A DNA stretch of 22,409 nucleotides, from NCBI GenBank assembly GCA_028697615.1, contig JAQVET010000003.1:1-22409 (forward strand). Direction: 5' to 3'. The DNA is from Minisyncoccota bacterium. Its GTDB lineage: Bacteria; Patescibacteriota; Minisyncoccia; Minisyncoccales; GCA-002788555. The notes below the pieces were generated by a model. The model did not search any database, was not told where the DNA came from, and saw only the letters and a program-made list of their open reading frames with translations. Made by a program: the position numbers and the translations under genes. Positions 1-6,932 of this stretch are shown here, one piece after another (within the stretch, counting starts at the first letter, position 1; each line of letters begins with the position of its first letter).

Positions 1-804
1 ATTAAAAATTATTTTGGAAAAGATGCAGGATGTATTATAGGTCTGGGTGACGATGGTTTTTTTTATGCTATAGGTATTTATGAATGGCTTAAAAACAAAA
101 ATGTAAAAATCGATATTACTTTTATGGATGATAATGGTTTGGGTATTGAAGAGGAAAAGGTTATGGGGAAAAAAGTTTTAATAGTTGATAATGATATTAT
201 AACTGGTAAAAGTTATAAAAGAGTTATGGAATCGATGAGATTAAAGAAGGAAAAATTAAATATTAAAGATATAAAATTCGCCGTTCTTTGTGACAGAACG
301 GGACTTGCAGATTTTGCAGTTGAGGGTTATTTAGCTTTTGCTCCGTGGAGTTTAAAAAAAATAGATGGTATTGATTCAAAAATTATAAATATTTTATCAG
401 ATGATGGTAGAGCCTCTTTTGTAGATATAGCAAAAAAAATTGGACTTAGCTCTGCTGGTGTTAAAAAGAGAGTTGAAAGATTAGAAAATGAAAATGTTTT
501 AAAGATCAAAGGATTTTTAAATATAGAGGAATTTTATTCTGTATCTGCTACAATAGAAATTGAGACCGATAGTAAAACAATTTCTCAGCTAATAGAATTA
601 TTTGAAAAATCTCCATTGGTTTATCATTTAATCAAAACATCTGGTAGATATAATCTTATGGTGAGTATTGTTGCCCCTAATTTAGATAATATAGAAAATT
701 TTATTTCCCAAAATATAAGATCAAATCCTAAAATAAAAAATATTGAAGTAACAATTGGTGAGATTCCAATTATTCCTAAAGTTTGGAATCCTCCTATTTC
801 TTAA
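1..804 (+). CDS. PRTase-like domain fused to Lrp/AsnC transcriptional regulator (5'-partial)
   Basis: The frame is open from base 1, so the gene starts outside the window; 267 residues are visible. The ATG at 124 lies inside the PRTase fold and is not taken as the start. Visible residues 14-21 (GLGDDGFF) and the stretch VLIVDNDIITGKS at 175-213 look like a PRTase fold with a variant PRPP-binding loop (D-N-D-x-x-T-G-K-S). The fold ends near DRTGLADFAVEG. After a linker of only a few residues comes a classical AsnC winged helix (about 365-513; IDGIDSKIINIL, then a recognition helix with KKRVERLE). A RAM/ligand-sensing domain follows (about 535-760). Lrp/AsnC proteins normally lack a PRTase domain. 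I infer a regulator that senses a nucleotide, PRPP or amino acid; the ligand and DNA targets are unknown. The first promoter of the ATP synthase operon lies 41 bp after its stop. Confidence 0.8.
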   Translation: MKNYFGKDAGCIIGLGDDGFFYAIGIYEWLKNKNVKIDITFMDDNGLGIEEEKVMGKKVLIVDNDIITGKSYKRVMESMRLKKEKLNIKDIKFAVLCDRTGLADFAVEGYLAFAPWSLKKIDGIDSKIINILSDDGRASFVDIAKKIGLSSAGVKKRVERLENENVLKIKGFLNIEEFYSVSATIEIETDSKTISQLIELFEKSPLVYHLIKTSGRYNLMVSIVAPNLDNIENFISQNIRSNPKIKNIEVTIGEIPIIPKVWNPPIS

Positions 805-845
805 CAACTATAAGAAACTACAAATTATTTAGATTTAGATTAAAA

Positions 846-873
846 TTGAAATATTGTTAAGTTTTAATATAAT
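846..873 (+). promoter_or_regulatory. Upstream promoter of the ATP synthase operon (P1)
   Basis: TTGAAA (846-851), 16-bp spacer, TATAAT (868-873), in the 169-bp non-coding gap before atpB. It would start transcription near 880 and give a leader of about 95 nt. The match is good, but A+T-rich sequence makes chance matches likely. Confidence 0.5.
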
Positions 874-909
874 AATTAAAGCAATGGTACTATTTGTTTA
901 AATTAAAAT

Positions 910-938
910 TTGACATTTAATTTTTATTTTTATATAAT
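910..938 (+). promoter_or_regulatory. Consensus sigma-70 promoter of the ATP synthase operon (P2)
   Basis: A perfect TTGACA (910-915), 17-bp spacer and perfect TATAAT (933-938). The predicted transcription start near 945 leaves a leader of about 28 nt before the atpB ATG at 974. It is the best promoter match in the window and fits a highly expressed operon. Confidence 0.8.
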
Positions 939-973
939 TTGAGCTTTATTTATTTATGTTTATTTTTTAACTT

Positions 974-1684
974 ATGGAAATTCCAACAATTTCAATTTCA
1001 GCAGAAAAAATATTTGAATTATTTGGTTTTCCAATAACTAATTCTTTTTTGTTTGCTGTTATAATAAGCATTTGTTTATTTTTATTATTTTTTTTTGCTT
1101 TTAATAAAAAAAAGATTATTCCTGATTCTTTCCAAAATTTTTTTGAATGGATACTGGAATCACTTTTAGGTTATGTAGATAGTATTACAAATGATAGAAA
1201 AAAGACATTAAATATTTTTCCTTTAGCCGCTATTGTTTTTATTCTTATTCTTTCTGCTAATCTTTTAGAGGTTTTGCCTGGACTTGGCGTTTTTCATTTT
1301 TTAAGGTCTCCTAGTTCGGATTTAAATTTTACTTTGGCCCTTGCTATTTTCTCAATGGTTTCTGTTCATATTTTATCTGCAAAAGATTTAGGGTTTCGTA
1401 ATTATTTTAAAAAGTATATTAATTTGAAAAATCCAATTTTATTTTTTGTTGGGACATTAGAAGGACTAGGCGAGCTTACAAGAACATTTTCTTTAGCTAT
1501 AAGGCTCTTTGGCAATCTTTTAGCTGGTGAAGTTTTATTAATGATTGTTTCTTTTATGCTTGCTTATTTACTTCCATTACCATTTTTGGGGCTTGAAATT
1601 TTCGTTGGTTTTATACAAGCTTTAATTTTTTCATCTTTAATTATTATTTTTTATGTCGTCACCAGTCAAAAATCAGAGGAATAA
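974..1684 (+). CDS. atpB: F0F1 ATP synthase subunit a
   Basis: Integral membrane subunit of Fo that provides the ion half-channels against the c-ring. The 236 residues contain several hydrophobic helices. The family hallmark is clear near residues 175-190 (SLAIRLFGNLLAGEVLL), which includes the essential arginine facing the c-subunit carboxylate. ELTRTFSLAIRLFGN and the C-terminal GFIQALIFSSLIIIFY match subunit a. The ATG at 974 is the first in the open frame after promoter P2. No Shine-Dalgarno is visible; the upstream bases are almost all T and A. It is the first gene of the operon, and its last 32 bases overlap the next gene. Confidence 0.95.
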   Translation: MEIPTISISAEKIFELFGFPITNSFLFAVIISICLFLLFFFAFNKKKIIPDSFQNFFEWILESLLGYVDSITNDRKKTLNIFPLAAIVFILILSANLLEVLPGLGVFHFLRSPSSDLNFTLALAIFSMVSVHILSAKDLGFRNYFKKYINLKNPILFFVGTLEGLGELTRTFSLAIRLFGNLLAGEVLLMIVSFMLAYLLPLPFLGLEIFVGFIQALIFSSLIIIFYVVTSQKSEE

Positions 1685-1901
1685 ACAAAATGTTTTTTAT
1701 ACAATTTTTTTGGGGTTGGAATTAGGATTTTTAGTTGCACTCCCTTTAGTTGTTTTTTTAGTTTTAGGAGTATTTCTTGATAAAAAATTTGAAACCTTTC
1801 CAATTTTTTTAATTTCTGGTATAATAATAGGTTTGATTTTAACATTTGTTGATATTCGTTATTTAATTTTACCATTTTTAGAAAAAAGGTCAAAAAAATA
1901 A
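1653..1901 (+). CDS. atpI: AtpZ/AtpI-family ATP synthase accessory membrane protein
   Basis: An 82-residue protein with two predicted membrane helices (about 17-42 and 50-75). The pattern GLELGFLVALPLVVFLVLGVFLDKK, then PIFLISGIIIGLILTF, fits the AtpZ/AtpI family (pfam09527). Members of this family assist c-ring assembly or form a Mg2+/Ca2+ transporter with the ATP synthase. The ATG at 1653 lies inside atpB in another frame. The next downstream ATG (1690) is out of frame, so the 32-bp overlap appears real and suggests translational coupling. In many operons atpI precedes atpB; here it follows it. The family call rests on topology and pattern, as sequence conservation in this family is low. 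Confidence 0.75.
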   Translation: MSSPVKNQRNKQNVFYTIFLGLELGFLVALPLVVFLVLGVFLDKKFETFPIFLISGIIIGLILTFVDIRYLILPFLEKRSKK

Positions 1902-1914
1902 AATTTTTAAAATT

Positions 1915-2142
1915 ATGGATGTATCAATTATAAAAGAAATAGCTGCTGCATTAACAATAACTTTGGGAGTAATAGCGCCAGCTATTAGTATCGGGAAAAT
2001 AGGTTCGAAGGGAGTTGAAGCAATGGGTAGAAATCCAGAGGCTTCTTCCAAGATACAAACAGGAATGATTCTATCGATTGCTTTTGCCGAAGCACTCGCT
2101 ATTTATTGTTTGGTAGTAGCATTAATTATCAAATTCGTTTAA
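1915..2142 (+). CDS. atpE: F0F1 ATP synthase subunit c
   Basis: A 75-residue two-helix proteolipid that forms the rotor ring. The polar loop is R39-N40-P41-E42, equivalent to the usual RQP/RNP loop, and the ion-binding carboxylate is Glu59 in FAEALAIY. Aligned by hand with the sodium-binding ring of Ilyobacter, the Gln32 and Ser66 positions correspond to Ile26 and Ala60, so the extra Na+ ligands are missing and a proton-driven ring is inferred. The glycine spacing of helix 1 is relaxed (APAISIGKIGSKG). There is a 13-bp gap after atpI. A hairpin follows the stop. Confidence 0.95.
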   Translation: MDVSIIKEIAAALTITLGVIAPAISIGKIGSKGVEAMGRNPEASSKIQTGMILSIAFAEALAIYCLVVALIIKFV

Positions 2143-2170
2143 TTAAGTTGTAATTATTAAAAATAGATTT

Positions 2171-2195
2171 GGTAACGATTAAAATTTTCGTTACC
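2171..2195 (+). promoter_or_regulatory. Intercistronic hairpin between atpE and atpF
   Basis: A perfect 8-bp inverted repeat, GGTAACGA (2171-2178) and TCGTTACC (2188-2195), with a 9-nt loop. It lies 28 bp after the atpE stop and 24 bp before the chosen atpF start. No T-tract follows, so it is not a normal terminator. A transcript-stabilising or processing element that raises subunit c output is an inference. Confidence 0.5.
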
Positions 2196-2219
2196 GATTT
2201 ATTTAAATATATATACAAA

Positions 2220-2711
2220 ATGAATCCATTAGATATTTTAGGAATTAATTGGAAAGTTTTTTTGGGCCAATGTATCAATATTTTGGTTCTGTTTTGGTTG
2301 CTACAAAAATTTGCTATTAAGCCATTTTTAAAAATATTAAAAGAAAGAAAAGAAAAAATTGATAAAGGAGTTAAACTATCCGAAGAAGCAGAAAAAAAGA
2401 TTAATTTAGCCGAAAAAGAAAAAGAAAAAATCTTAATGGATGGAGAAATAAAAGCAAAACAAATTTTAAAACAGAGCGAAGAAAGAGGCAAACAAAAAGA
2501 AAAAGAAATTTTAAATTTAGCCGAAAAAGAAAAAGAAAAAATCTTAGAGGATGCAAAAAAAGCAGCACAAAATGAAATTGAGAGATTGAAAAAAGATTTT
2601 TCCCAGAAAAATTTAGATTTAGTTCTTGCGCTAAGTGAAAAAATTTTAAAAGAGAAGATAGATTTAAAAAAGGACGAAGAAATTATTAAAAATCTTTTAG
2701 TAGATAAGTAA
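2220..2711 (+). CDS. atpF: F0F1 ATP synthase subunit b
   Basis: Peripheral-stalk subunit linking Fo to the top of F1. With the ATG at 2220 it has 163 residues: one N-terminal membrane helix (about 14-32, FLGQCINILVLFWLLQKF), then a long charged coiled coil rich in K and E, and a C-terminal delta-binding part (LALSEKILKEKI). The frame is open further upstream to a TTG at 2169. That start would place the intercistronic hairpin inside the gene and add a tail not typical of subunit b, so ATG 2220 is preferred. A single b gene is present, with no b' copy. The coiled coil contains an exact 33-bp internal repeat. It is followed 2 bp later by atpH. Confidence 0.92.
   Translation: MNPLDILGINWKVFLGQCINILVLFWLLQKFAIKPFLKILKERKEKIDKGVKLSEEAEKKINLAEKEKEKILMDGEIKAKQILKQSEERGKQKEKEILNLAEKEKEKILEDAKKAAQNEIERLKKDFSQKNLDLVLALSEKILKEKIDLKKDEEIIKNLLVDK
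2403..2435 (+). repeat. Internal direct repeat in atpF, copy 1
   Basis: Identical over 33 bp to 2514-2546 and in the same reading frame. It encodes NLAEKEKEKIL in the stalk coiled coil. The offset between copies is 111 bp (37 codons). Confidence 0.9.
2514..2546 (+). repeat. Internal direct repeat in atpF, copy 2
   Basis: Second copy of the 33-bp repeat found at 2403-2435. Flanking bases differ on both sides, so the identity is confined to this block. Confidence 0.9.
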
Positions 2712-2713
2712 AA

Positions 2714-3100
2714 ATGATTAAAAAATTAGTTAAAACATTATTTTTATTAACTAAAGAAAAAAGCGATGAAGAAAAACAGAAAATCGTGAAAGAATTTTTA
2801 ATTCTACTAAAAGAAAAAAATAAACTTCGTTTTTTACCAGCCATTTTGGATGAATTAAAAAAATTGGAAAAAAAGACAAAAATAGAATTAATTTTAGCAA
2901 GGAATTTTAATCAGGAATTTTTAGAAGAAGTAAAAAAGAATATAAAAGAAAATTTTGGAGAAAAGGAAATAAAAATTAAAATTGAACCAGAGATTATCGG
3001 TGGATTTTTAGCTAAAGATGAAAATTATCTTGTCGATGGTTCAGTTAAGGGCATATTAAATAATTTTAAAAAAATAATATGGACACATTCGAAATTTTAA
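2714..3100 (+). CDS. atpH: F0F1 ATP synthase subunit delta, short form
   Basis: Connects the peripheral stalk to F1. The C-terminal signature IEPEIIGGFLAKDENYLVDGSVKGILNNFKK (residues about 89-119) matches the conserved delta end (P-x-x-I-G-G ... D-G-S-v-x-g-x-L). The protein has 128 residues against about 175-180 in most bacteria. The shortage is in the N-terminal helical domain that normally binds the alpha subunit N-termini. It starts 2 bp after atpF, and its last 22 bases overlap atpA, so translation is probably coupled. Position in the operon supports the call. Confidence 0.88.
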   Translation: MIKKLVKTLFLLTKEKSDEEKQKIVKEFLILLKEKNKLRFLPAILDELKKLEKKTKIELILARNFNQEFLEEVKKNIKENFGEKEIKIKIEPEIIGGFLAKDENYLVDGSVKGILNNFKKIIWTHSKF

Positions 3101-4590
3101 AAAAAGAAATTGAAAATTTAGAGATTAAAGCAAGAAAAGAGGAAATAGGAGAAGTGGTAGAAGTACGAGACGGAATTGCTATGATTTCAGGTTTAAAAGA
3201 AGTAGAAAGTTTTGAAATGATAAAATTTGAAGCATCAGATATCTTGGGAGTGGTAATTAATTTAGAAGAGGATTTAGTAGGGGCAATTGTACTGGGCGAT
3301 TTTTCTAAAATAAAAGAGGGCGATATTGTAAAAAGGGAAAGAAAAACACTTTCTTGCCCGGTAGGAGAAAATTTAATTGGGAGAGTTATCGATCCCCTGG
3401 GAAATCCATTAGATGGGAAAGAAGAAATAAAAGCAAATAAATTTTCTCCATTAGAAAAAATTGGTCCTTCTGTAGTAGAAAGAGAGCCAGTAAATAGTCC
3501 ATTACATACAGGGATAAAATTAATCGATGCCTTAATTCCAATTGGTAGAGGTCAAAGAGAATTATTTTTAGGAGATAGAACTACTGAAAAATCCGATCAC
3601 GCATTGACTATCATTTTAAATCAAAAAAATGAAGTTAAAAGACCGATTTGTATTTATTGTCCTATTGGTAAAAAAGAATCAGAAATTGCAAGAACGGTTG
3701 AAATTTTAAAAAAATCAGGCGCTATGGATTATACAATTGTTGTCGCTGCTTCGGCCTCTCTACCTGCTTCGTTTTGGTATCTTGCCCCATATGCTGCATG
3801 TGCTCAAGGTGAATATTTTATGGAGAAAGGTCAGGATGCTCTTGTAATTTATGATGATCTAACAAAACACGGTTATGCATGGAGGCAAATTGCTCTTATT
3901 TTAAGAAGGCCACCTGGTAGAGAAGCATATCCAGGAGATATTTTTTATCTTCATTCAAGATTGTTGGAAAGAGCGGCAAAGTTAAATAAAAATAAAGGAG
4001 GAGGATCACTAACAGCAATCCCAATTTTAGAAACTCAAGCTGGTGATATTACCGGATATATTCCTACTAATGTTATTTCCATTTGTGACGGCCAAATATA
4101 TTTTGACACATCTCTTTATTTGCAGGGTCAAAAACCAGAAGTAAATATTGGTTTATCAGTTTCAAGAGTGGGATCAGCAGCTCAAACTAAAGCAATGAAG
4201 CAAGTTGCTTCTACTTTAAAATTAGAACTAGCACAATTTGCAGAATTGGAAAGATTTGTAGAATTTTTAGAAGAAGTTGATGAGGAGACAAAAAAGAGTT
4301 TAGAGAGAGGCGAGAGAATAAGAGAGGTTTTAAAACAGGAGAAATTAAACCCGCTTCCAATTGAAAAAGAAATAGTATCGATTTATGCAGGAGTAAAGGG
4401 ATTTTTAGATAAGATTCAAGTTAAGGATATTAAAAAATTTGAAAGCGAACTCTATGAAACGATAGAAATAAAAAAGCCAGTAATCTTTGAATCAATTAGA
4501 GAAAAAAGAGATTTAGATTCTTCTATTCAAGATGAACTTAATAAAATTCTTCAAGATTTAACAAAAAAATATGAAATTGAGGGAAGTTAA
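3079..4590 (+). CDS. atpA: F0F1 ATP synthase subunit alpha with altered P-loop
   Basis: Non-catalytic nucleotide-binding subunit of the F1 hexamer, 503 residues (usual size). Recognised by GRVIDPLGNPLDG (101-113), PPGREAYPGDIFYLHSRLLERAAKL, and the alpha signature with the catalytic arginine, SVSRVGSAAQTKAMKQ. The P-loop, normally GDRQTGKT, reads GDRTTEKS at residues 165-172. The glycine before the invariant lysine is Glu170 (codon 3586-3588) and Gln is Thr, while the lysine and the Ser/Thr remain. The non-catalytic site may therefore bind nucleotide differently. The gene overlaps atpH at its start (22 bp) and atpG at its end (20 bp). Confidence 0.97.
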   Translation: MDTFEILKKEIENLEIKARKEEIGEVVEVRDGIAMISGLKEVESFEMIKFEASDILGVVINLEEDLVGAIVLGDFSKIKEGDIVKRERKTLSCPVGENLIGRVIDPLGNPLDGKEEIKANKFSPLEKIGPSVVEREPVNSPLHTGIKLIDALIPIGRGQRELFLGDRTTEKSDHALTIILNQKNEVKRPICIYCPIGKKESEIARTVEILKKSGAMDYTIVVAASASLPASFWYLAPYAACAQGEYFMEKGQDALVIYDDLTKHGYAWRQIALILRRPPGREAYPGDIFYLHSRLLERAAKLNKNKGGGSLTAIPILETQAGDITGYIPTNVISICDGQIYFDTSLYLQGQKPEVNIGLSVSRVGSAAQTKAMKQVASTLKLELAQFAELERFVEFLEEVDEETKKSLERGERIREVLKQEKLNPLPIEKEIVSIYAGVKGFLDKIQVKDIKKFESELYETIEIKKPVIFESIREKRDLDSSIQDELNKILQDLTKKYEIEGS

Positions 4591-5488
4591 AAATAAAATT
4601 AATTCTACAAAGAATATTTATGCTTTGACTCAATCACTGGAATTGGTTGCTGCTATGAAGGTAAGAAAATTAAAAAATTCTACCTTAAATTCTCGACCAT
4701 TTGTAAAAAAATCTATTGAAATTTTAATAAGATTACTTGAGCATAAAAAAAGTTTGTTAGAAAAAAACGAATCTAAAAATGAATTAGTAAAAACATCTTC
4801 TGTCGGCAGTAATGTAAAAAAAATTTTAGTTATTATATTTTCATCTGATAGAGGATTTTGTGGAATATATAACAAAAATATTCTAAAATATAGTGAAATG
4901 GAAATTAAAAAATTAAGAGATGAAGGTGAGGTAGAATTAATTACTATTGGCAAAAAAGCAACAAATTTTTTTAGAAAAGAAAATTACAATGTAAAAATTG
5001 AGTTTCCAGAAATTAAAGAATTTGAGGAAAAGAAAACTTCAGATAAGTTATTTAGGTGTTTATTAGAATTTTATCAAAAAGGTGAATATCAAAAAATTCT
5101 TTTTTTTGCGACTCATTATTTTACTTCCTTTATACAAACACCACGAATAATCCAAATTTTTCCATTTGATGAAAAATTATTGAGACAGATGATACAGGAA
5201 ACTACTGGTGAAACTATTATGGAGGAAAATATTGATTATATTTTTGAACCATCATTGGAAGAAATTTTTGAAGAATTAACGTATCAATTAATGGAGAGCG
5301 AAATTTATCATGCAATTTTGGAAGCAAGGACTTCTGAAGAAGCTAGTCGAATGATGGCAATGAAAAGAGCAATGGATAATGCTCAGGATATTATTGAAAA
5401 TTTAACTTTGGAATATAATAAAGCAAGACAAGCACAGATTACCTCAGAAATTTCTGAAATTACTTCAGCAAAAGAAGCAATCGCTTAA
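4571..5488 (+). CDS. atpG: F0F1 ATP synthase subunit gamma
   Basis: Central rotor shaft, 305 residues. The N-terminal helix (KLREVKNKINSTKN, then LELVAAMKVRKL) and the C-terminal helix (EARTSEEASRMMAMKRAMDNA) are the two conserved coiled-coil strands that enter the F1 barrel. Between them is the Rossmann-like domain, with SSDRGFCGIYNKN corresponding to the usual S-D-R-G-L-C-G-x-x-N motif. The start overlaps atpA by 20 bp. The C-terminus runs past the usual EITSGAxA end (EITSAKEAIA) without an extension. Confidence 0.95.
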   Translation: MKLREVKNKINSTKNIYALTQSLELVAAMKVRKLKNSTLNSRPFVKKSIEILIRLLEHKKSLLEKNESKNELVKTSSVGSNVKKILVIIFSSDRGFCGIYNKNILKYSEMEIKKLRDEGEVELITIGKKATNFFRKENYNVKIEFPEIKEFEEKKTSDKLFRCLLEFYQKGEYQKILFFATHYFTSFIQTPRIIQIFPFDEKLLRQMIQETTGETIMEENIDYIFEPSLEEIFEELTYQLMESEIYHAILEARTSEEASRMMAMKRAMDNAQDIIENLTLEYNKARQAQITSEISEITSAKEAIA

Positions 5489-5523
5489 AATTATTTATGT
5501 AATTAAAATTTTAAAAAAAATAT

Positions 5524-6867
5524 ATGCCAAAAATTATTCAAGTTTTAGGTCCTGTGGTTGATGTGGAATTCGAAGAGAATGTTCCTCAAATTTTTAATGC
5601 CTTAAAAGTTAAAAGAACAAATTTAATATTAGAAGTTGAACAAGATTTAGGAGAAAAAAGAGTGAGATGTTTAGCAATGGGTCCTACTGAAGGACTTAAA
5701 AGAGGAGATGAAGTTTTGGATACAGGCAGTCCAATTAAAATTCCTGTGGGAAGTGCTACTCTTGGAAGAGTTTTAAATGTATTGGGGGATCCAATTGATG
5801 ATAAGGGTGAGATTAAAAGTAAATATTATTGGTCTATTCAACGCAGGGCTCCAGAAATGACTAAGCAAGTAACAAATATTGAAATTTTAGAAACGGGTTT
5901 AAAAGCAATTGATCTATTAGTTCCGATTCCAAAAGGAGGAAAGGCTGGACTATTTGGTGGAGCAGGAGTTGGAAAGACAGTTTTAATTCAAGAACTTATT
6001 CGTAATGTAGCAGAAGTTCATAAGGGTTATTCTGTTTTTACAGGAATCGGAGAAAGATCAAGAGAAGGAAACGATATTTTACTTGAAATGGAAAATGCCG
6101 GAGTTCTTGAAAATTGTGCTTTAGTTTTTGGACAAATGAACGAAGCACCAGGAGTAAGATTTAGAGTAACATCTACTGGTTTAACGATTGCTGAATATTT
6201 TCGTGATGTTGAAAAAAAAGATGTATTATTTTTCGCTGATAATATTTTTAGGTTTACTTTGGCAGGTGCTGAAGTTTCTGCTCTTCTTGGAAGAATTCCT
6301 TCTCAAACTGGATATCAGCCAACCTTATTTCAAGAAATTTCTGAACTTGAAGAAAGAATTACTTCTACCAAAGATGGCTCAATTACTTCAATTCAAGCAG
6401 TTTATGTCCCAGCTGATGATTTAACTGACCCTGGGGTAGTTTCGGTATTTTCTCATTTAGATTCTTCTATTGTACTATCAAGAGAAATTGCAGATTTAGG
6501 AATTTATCCCGCAGTTGATCCGCTTGAGAGCAGTTCAAAAATTTTAGATCCAAATATAGTTGGCGAAGATCACTATTTTGTAGCAACTGAAGTTAAAAGA
6601 ATTTTAAAAAGATATCAAGATTTAAAAGATATTATTTCTATTTTAGGCATGGAAGAACTTTCTGAAGAAGATAGAATTGCAGTTCAAAGAGCAAGAAAAA
6701 TTCAAAGATTTTTATCTCAACCATTTCACGTTGCTGAAACATTTACTGGAAAAAAAGGAGAGTATGTTCCTTTAAAAGATACAATTGATGGATTTAAAAA
6801 AATTATTTCTGGCGAGGTTGATTCAAAAAGAGAAGAAGAATTTTATATGAAGGGAAAACTTAGTTAG
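5524..6867 (+). CDS. atpD: F0F1 ATP synthase subunit beta
   Basis: Catalytic subunit of F1, 447 residues, slightly shorter than the usual 460-480. The P-loop GGAGVGKTVLIQEL is intact, unlike that of alpha. The catalytic glutamate motif GERSREGND, FADNIFRFTLAGAEVSALLGR, VPADDLTDP and the lever motif EELSEEDR (equivalent to DELSEED) are all present. There is a 35-bp A+T-rich gap after atpG with no Shine-Dalgarno. The TAG stop is followed immediately by TGA and lies at the base of a hairpin. Confidence 0.97.
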   Translation: MPKIIQVLGPVVDVEFEENVPQIFNALKVKRTNLILEVEQDLGEKRVRCLAMGPTEGLKRGDEVLDTGSPIKIPVGSATLGRVLNVLGDPIDDKGEIKSKYYWSIQRRAPEMTKQVTNIEILETGLKAIDLLVPIPKGGKAGLFGGAGVGKTVLIQELIRNVAEVHKGYSVFTGIGERSREGNDILLEMENAGVLENCALVFGQMNEAPGVRFRVTSTGLTIAEYFRDVEKKDVLFFADNIFRFTLAGAEVSALLGRIPSQTGYQPTLFQEISELEERITSTKDGSITSIQAVYVPADDLTDPGVVSVFSHLDSSIVLSREIADLGIYPAVDPLESSSKILDPNIVGEDHYFVATEVKRILKRYQDLKDIISILGMEELSEEDRIAVQRARKIQRFLSQPFHVAETFTGKKGEYVPLKDTIDGFKKIISGEVDSKREEEFYMKGKLS

Positions 6868-6898
6868 TGATTTTTTAATTTATCTTTAGGAAATCACT
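6866..6898 (+). promoter_or_regulatory. Intercistronic hairpin between atpD and atpC
   Basis: A perfect 8-bp inverted repeat, AGTGATTT (6866-6873) and AAATCACT (6891-6898), with a 17-nt loop. Its left arm overlaps the atpD stop codon. No run of T follows the right arm, so it does not look like a full terminator. A partial barrier or an mRNA end that lowers atpC output is an inference. Confidence 0.4.
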
Positions 6899-6932
6899 CT
6901 GCAGTTTTAGTGGTTGAAAATTCATAAAATTT

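Noticed and set aside
124..804. ATG 124 as the start of the PRTase-Lrp gene
   Set aside because: The frame continues upstream to base 1 with PRTase-like sequence, so the true start is outside the window.
884..901. Five-codon leader peptide between the two atp promoters
   Set aside because: Too short to support and no attenuator structure follows.
2169..2219. TTG start for atpF at 2169
   Set aside because: It would put the intercistronic hairpin into coding sequence and add a tail not found in subunit b; ATG 2220 gives a standard N-terminus.
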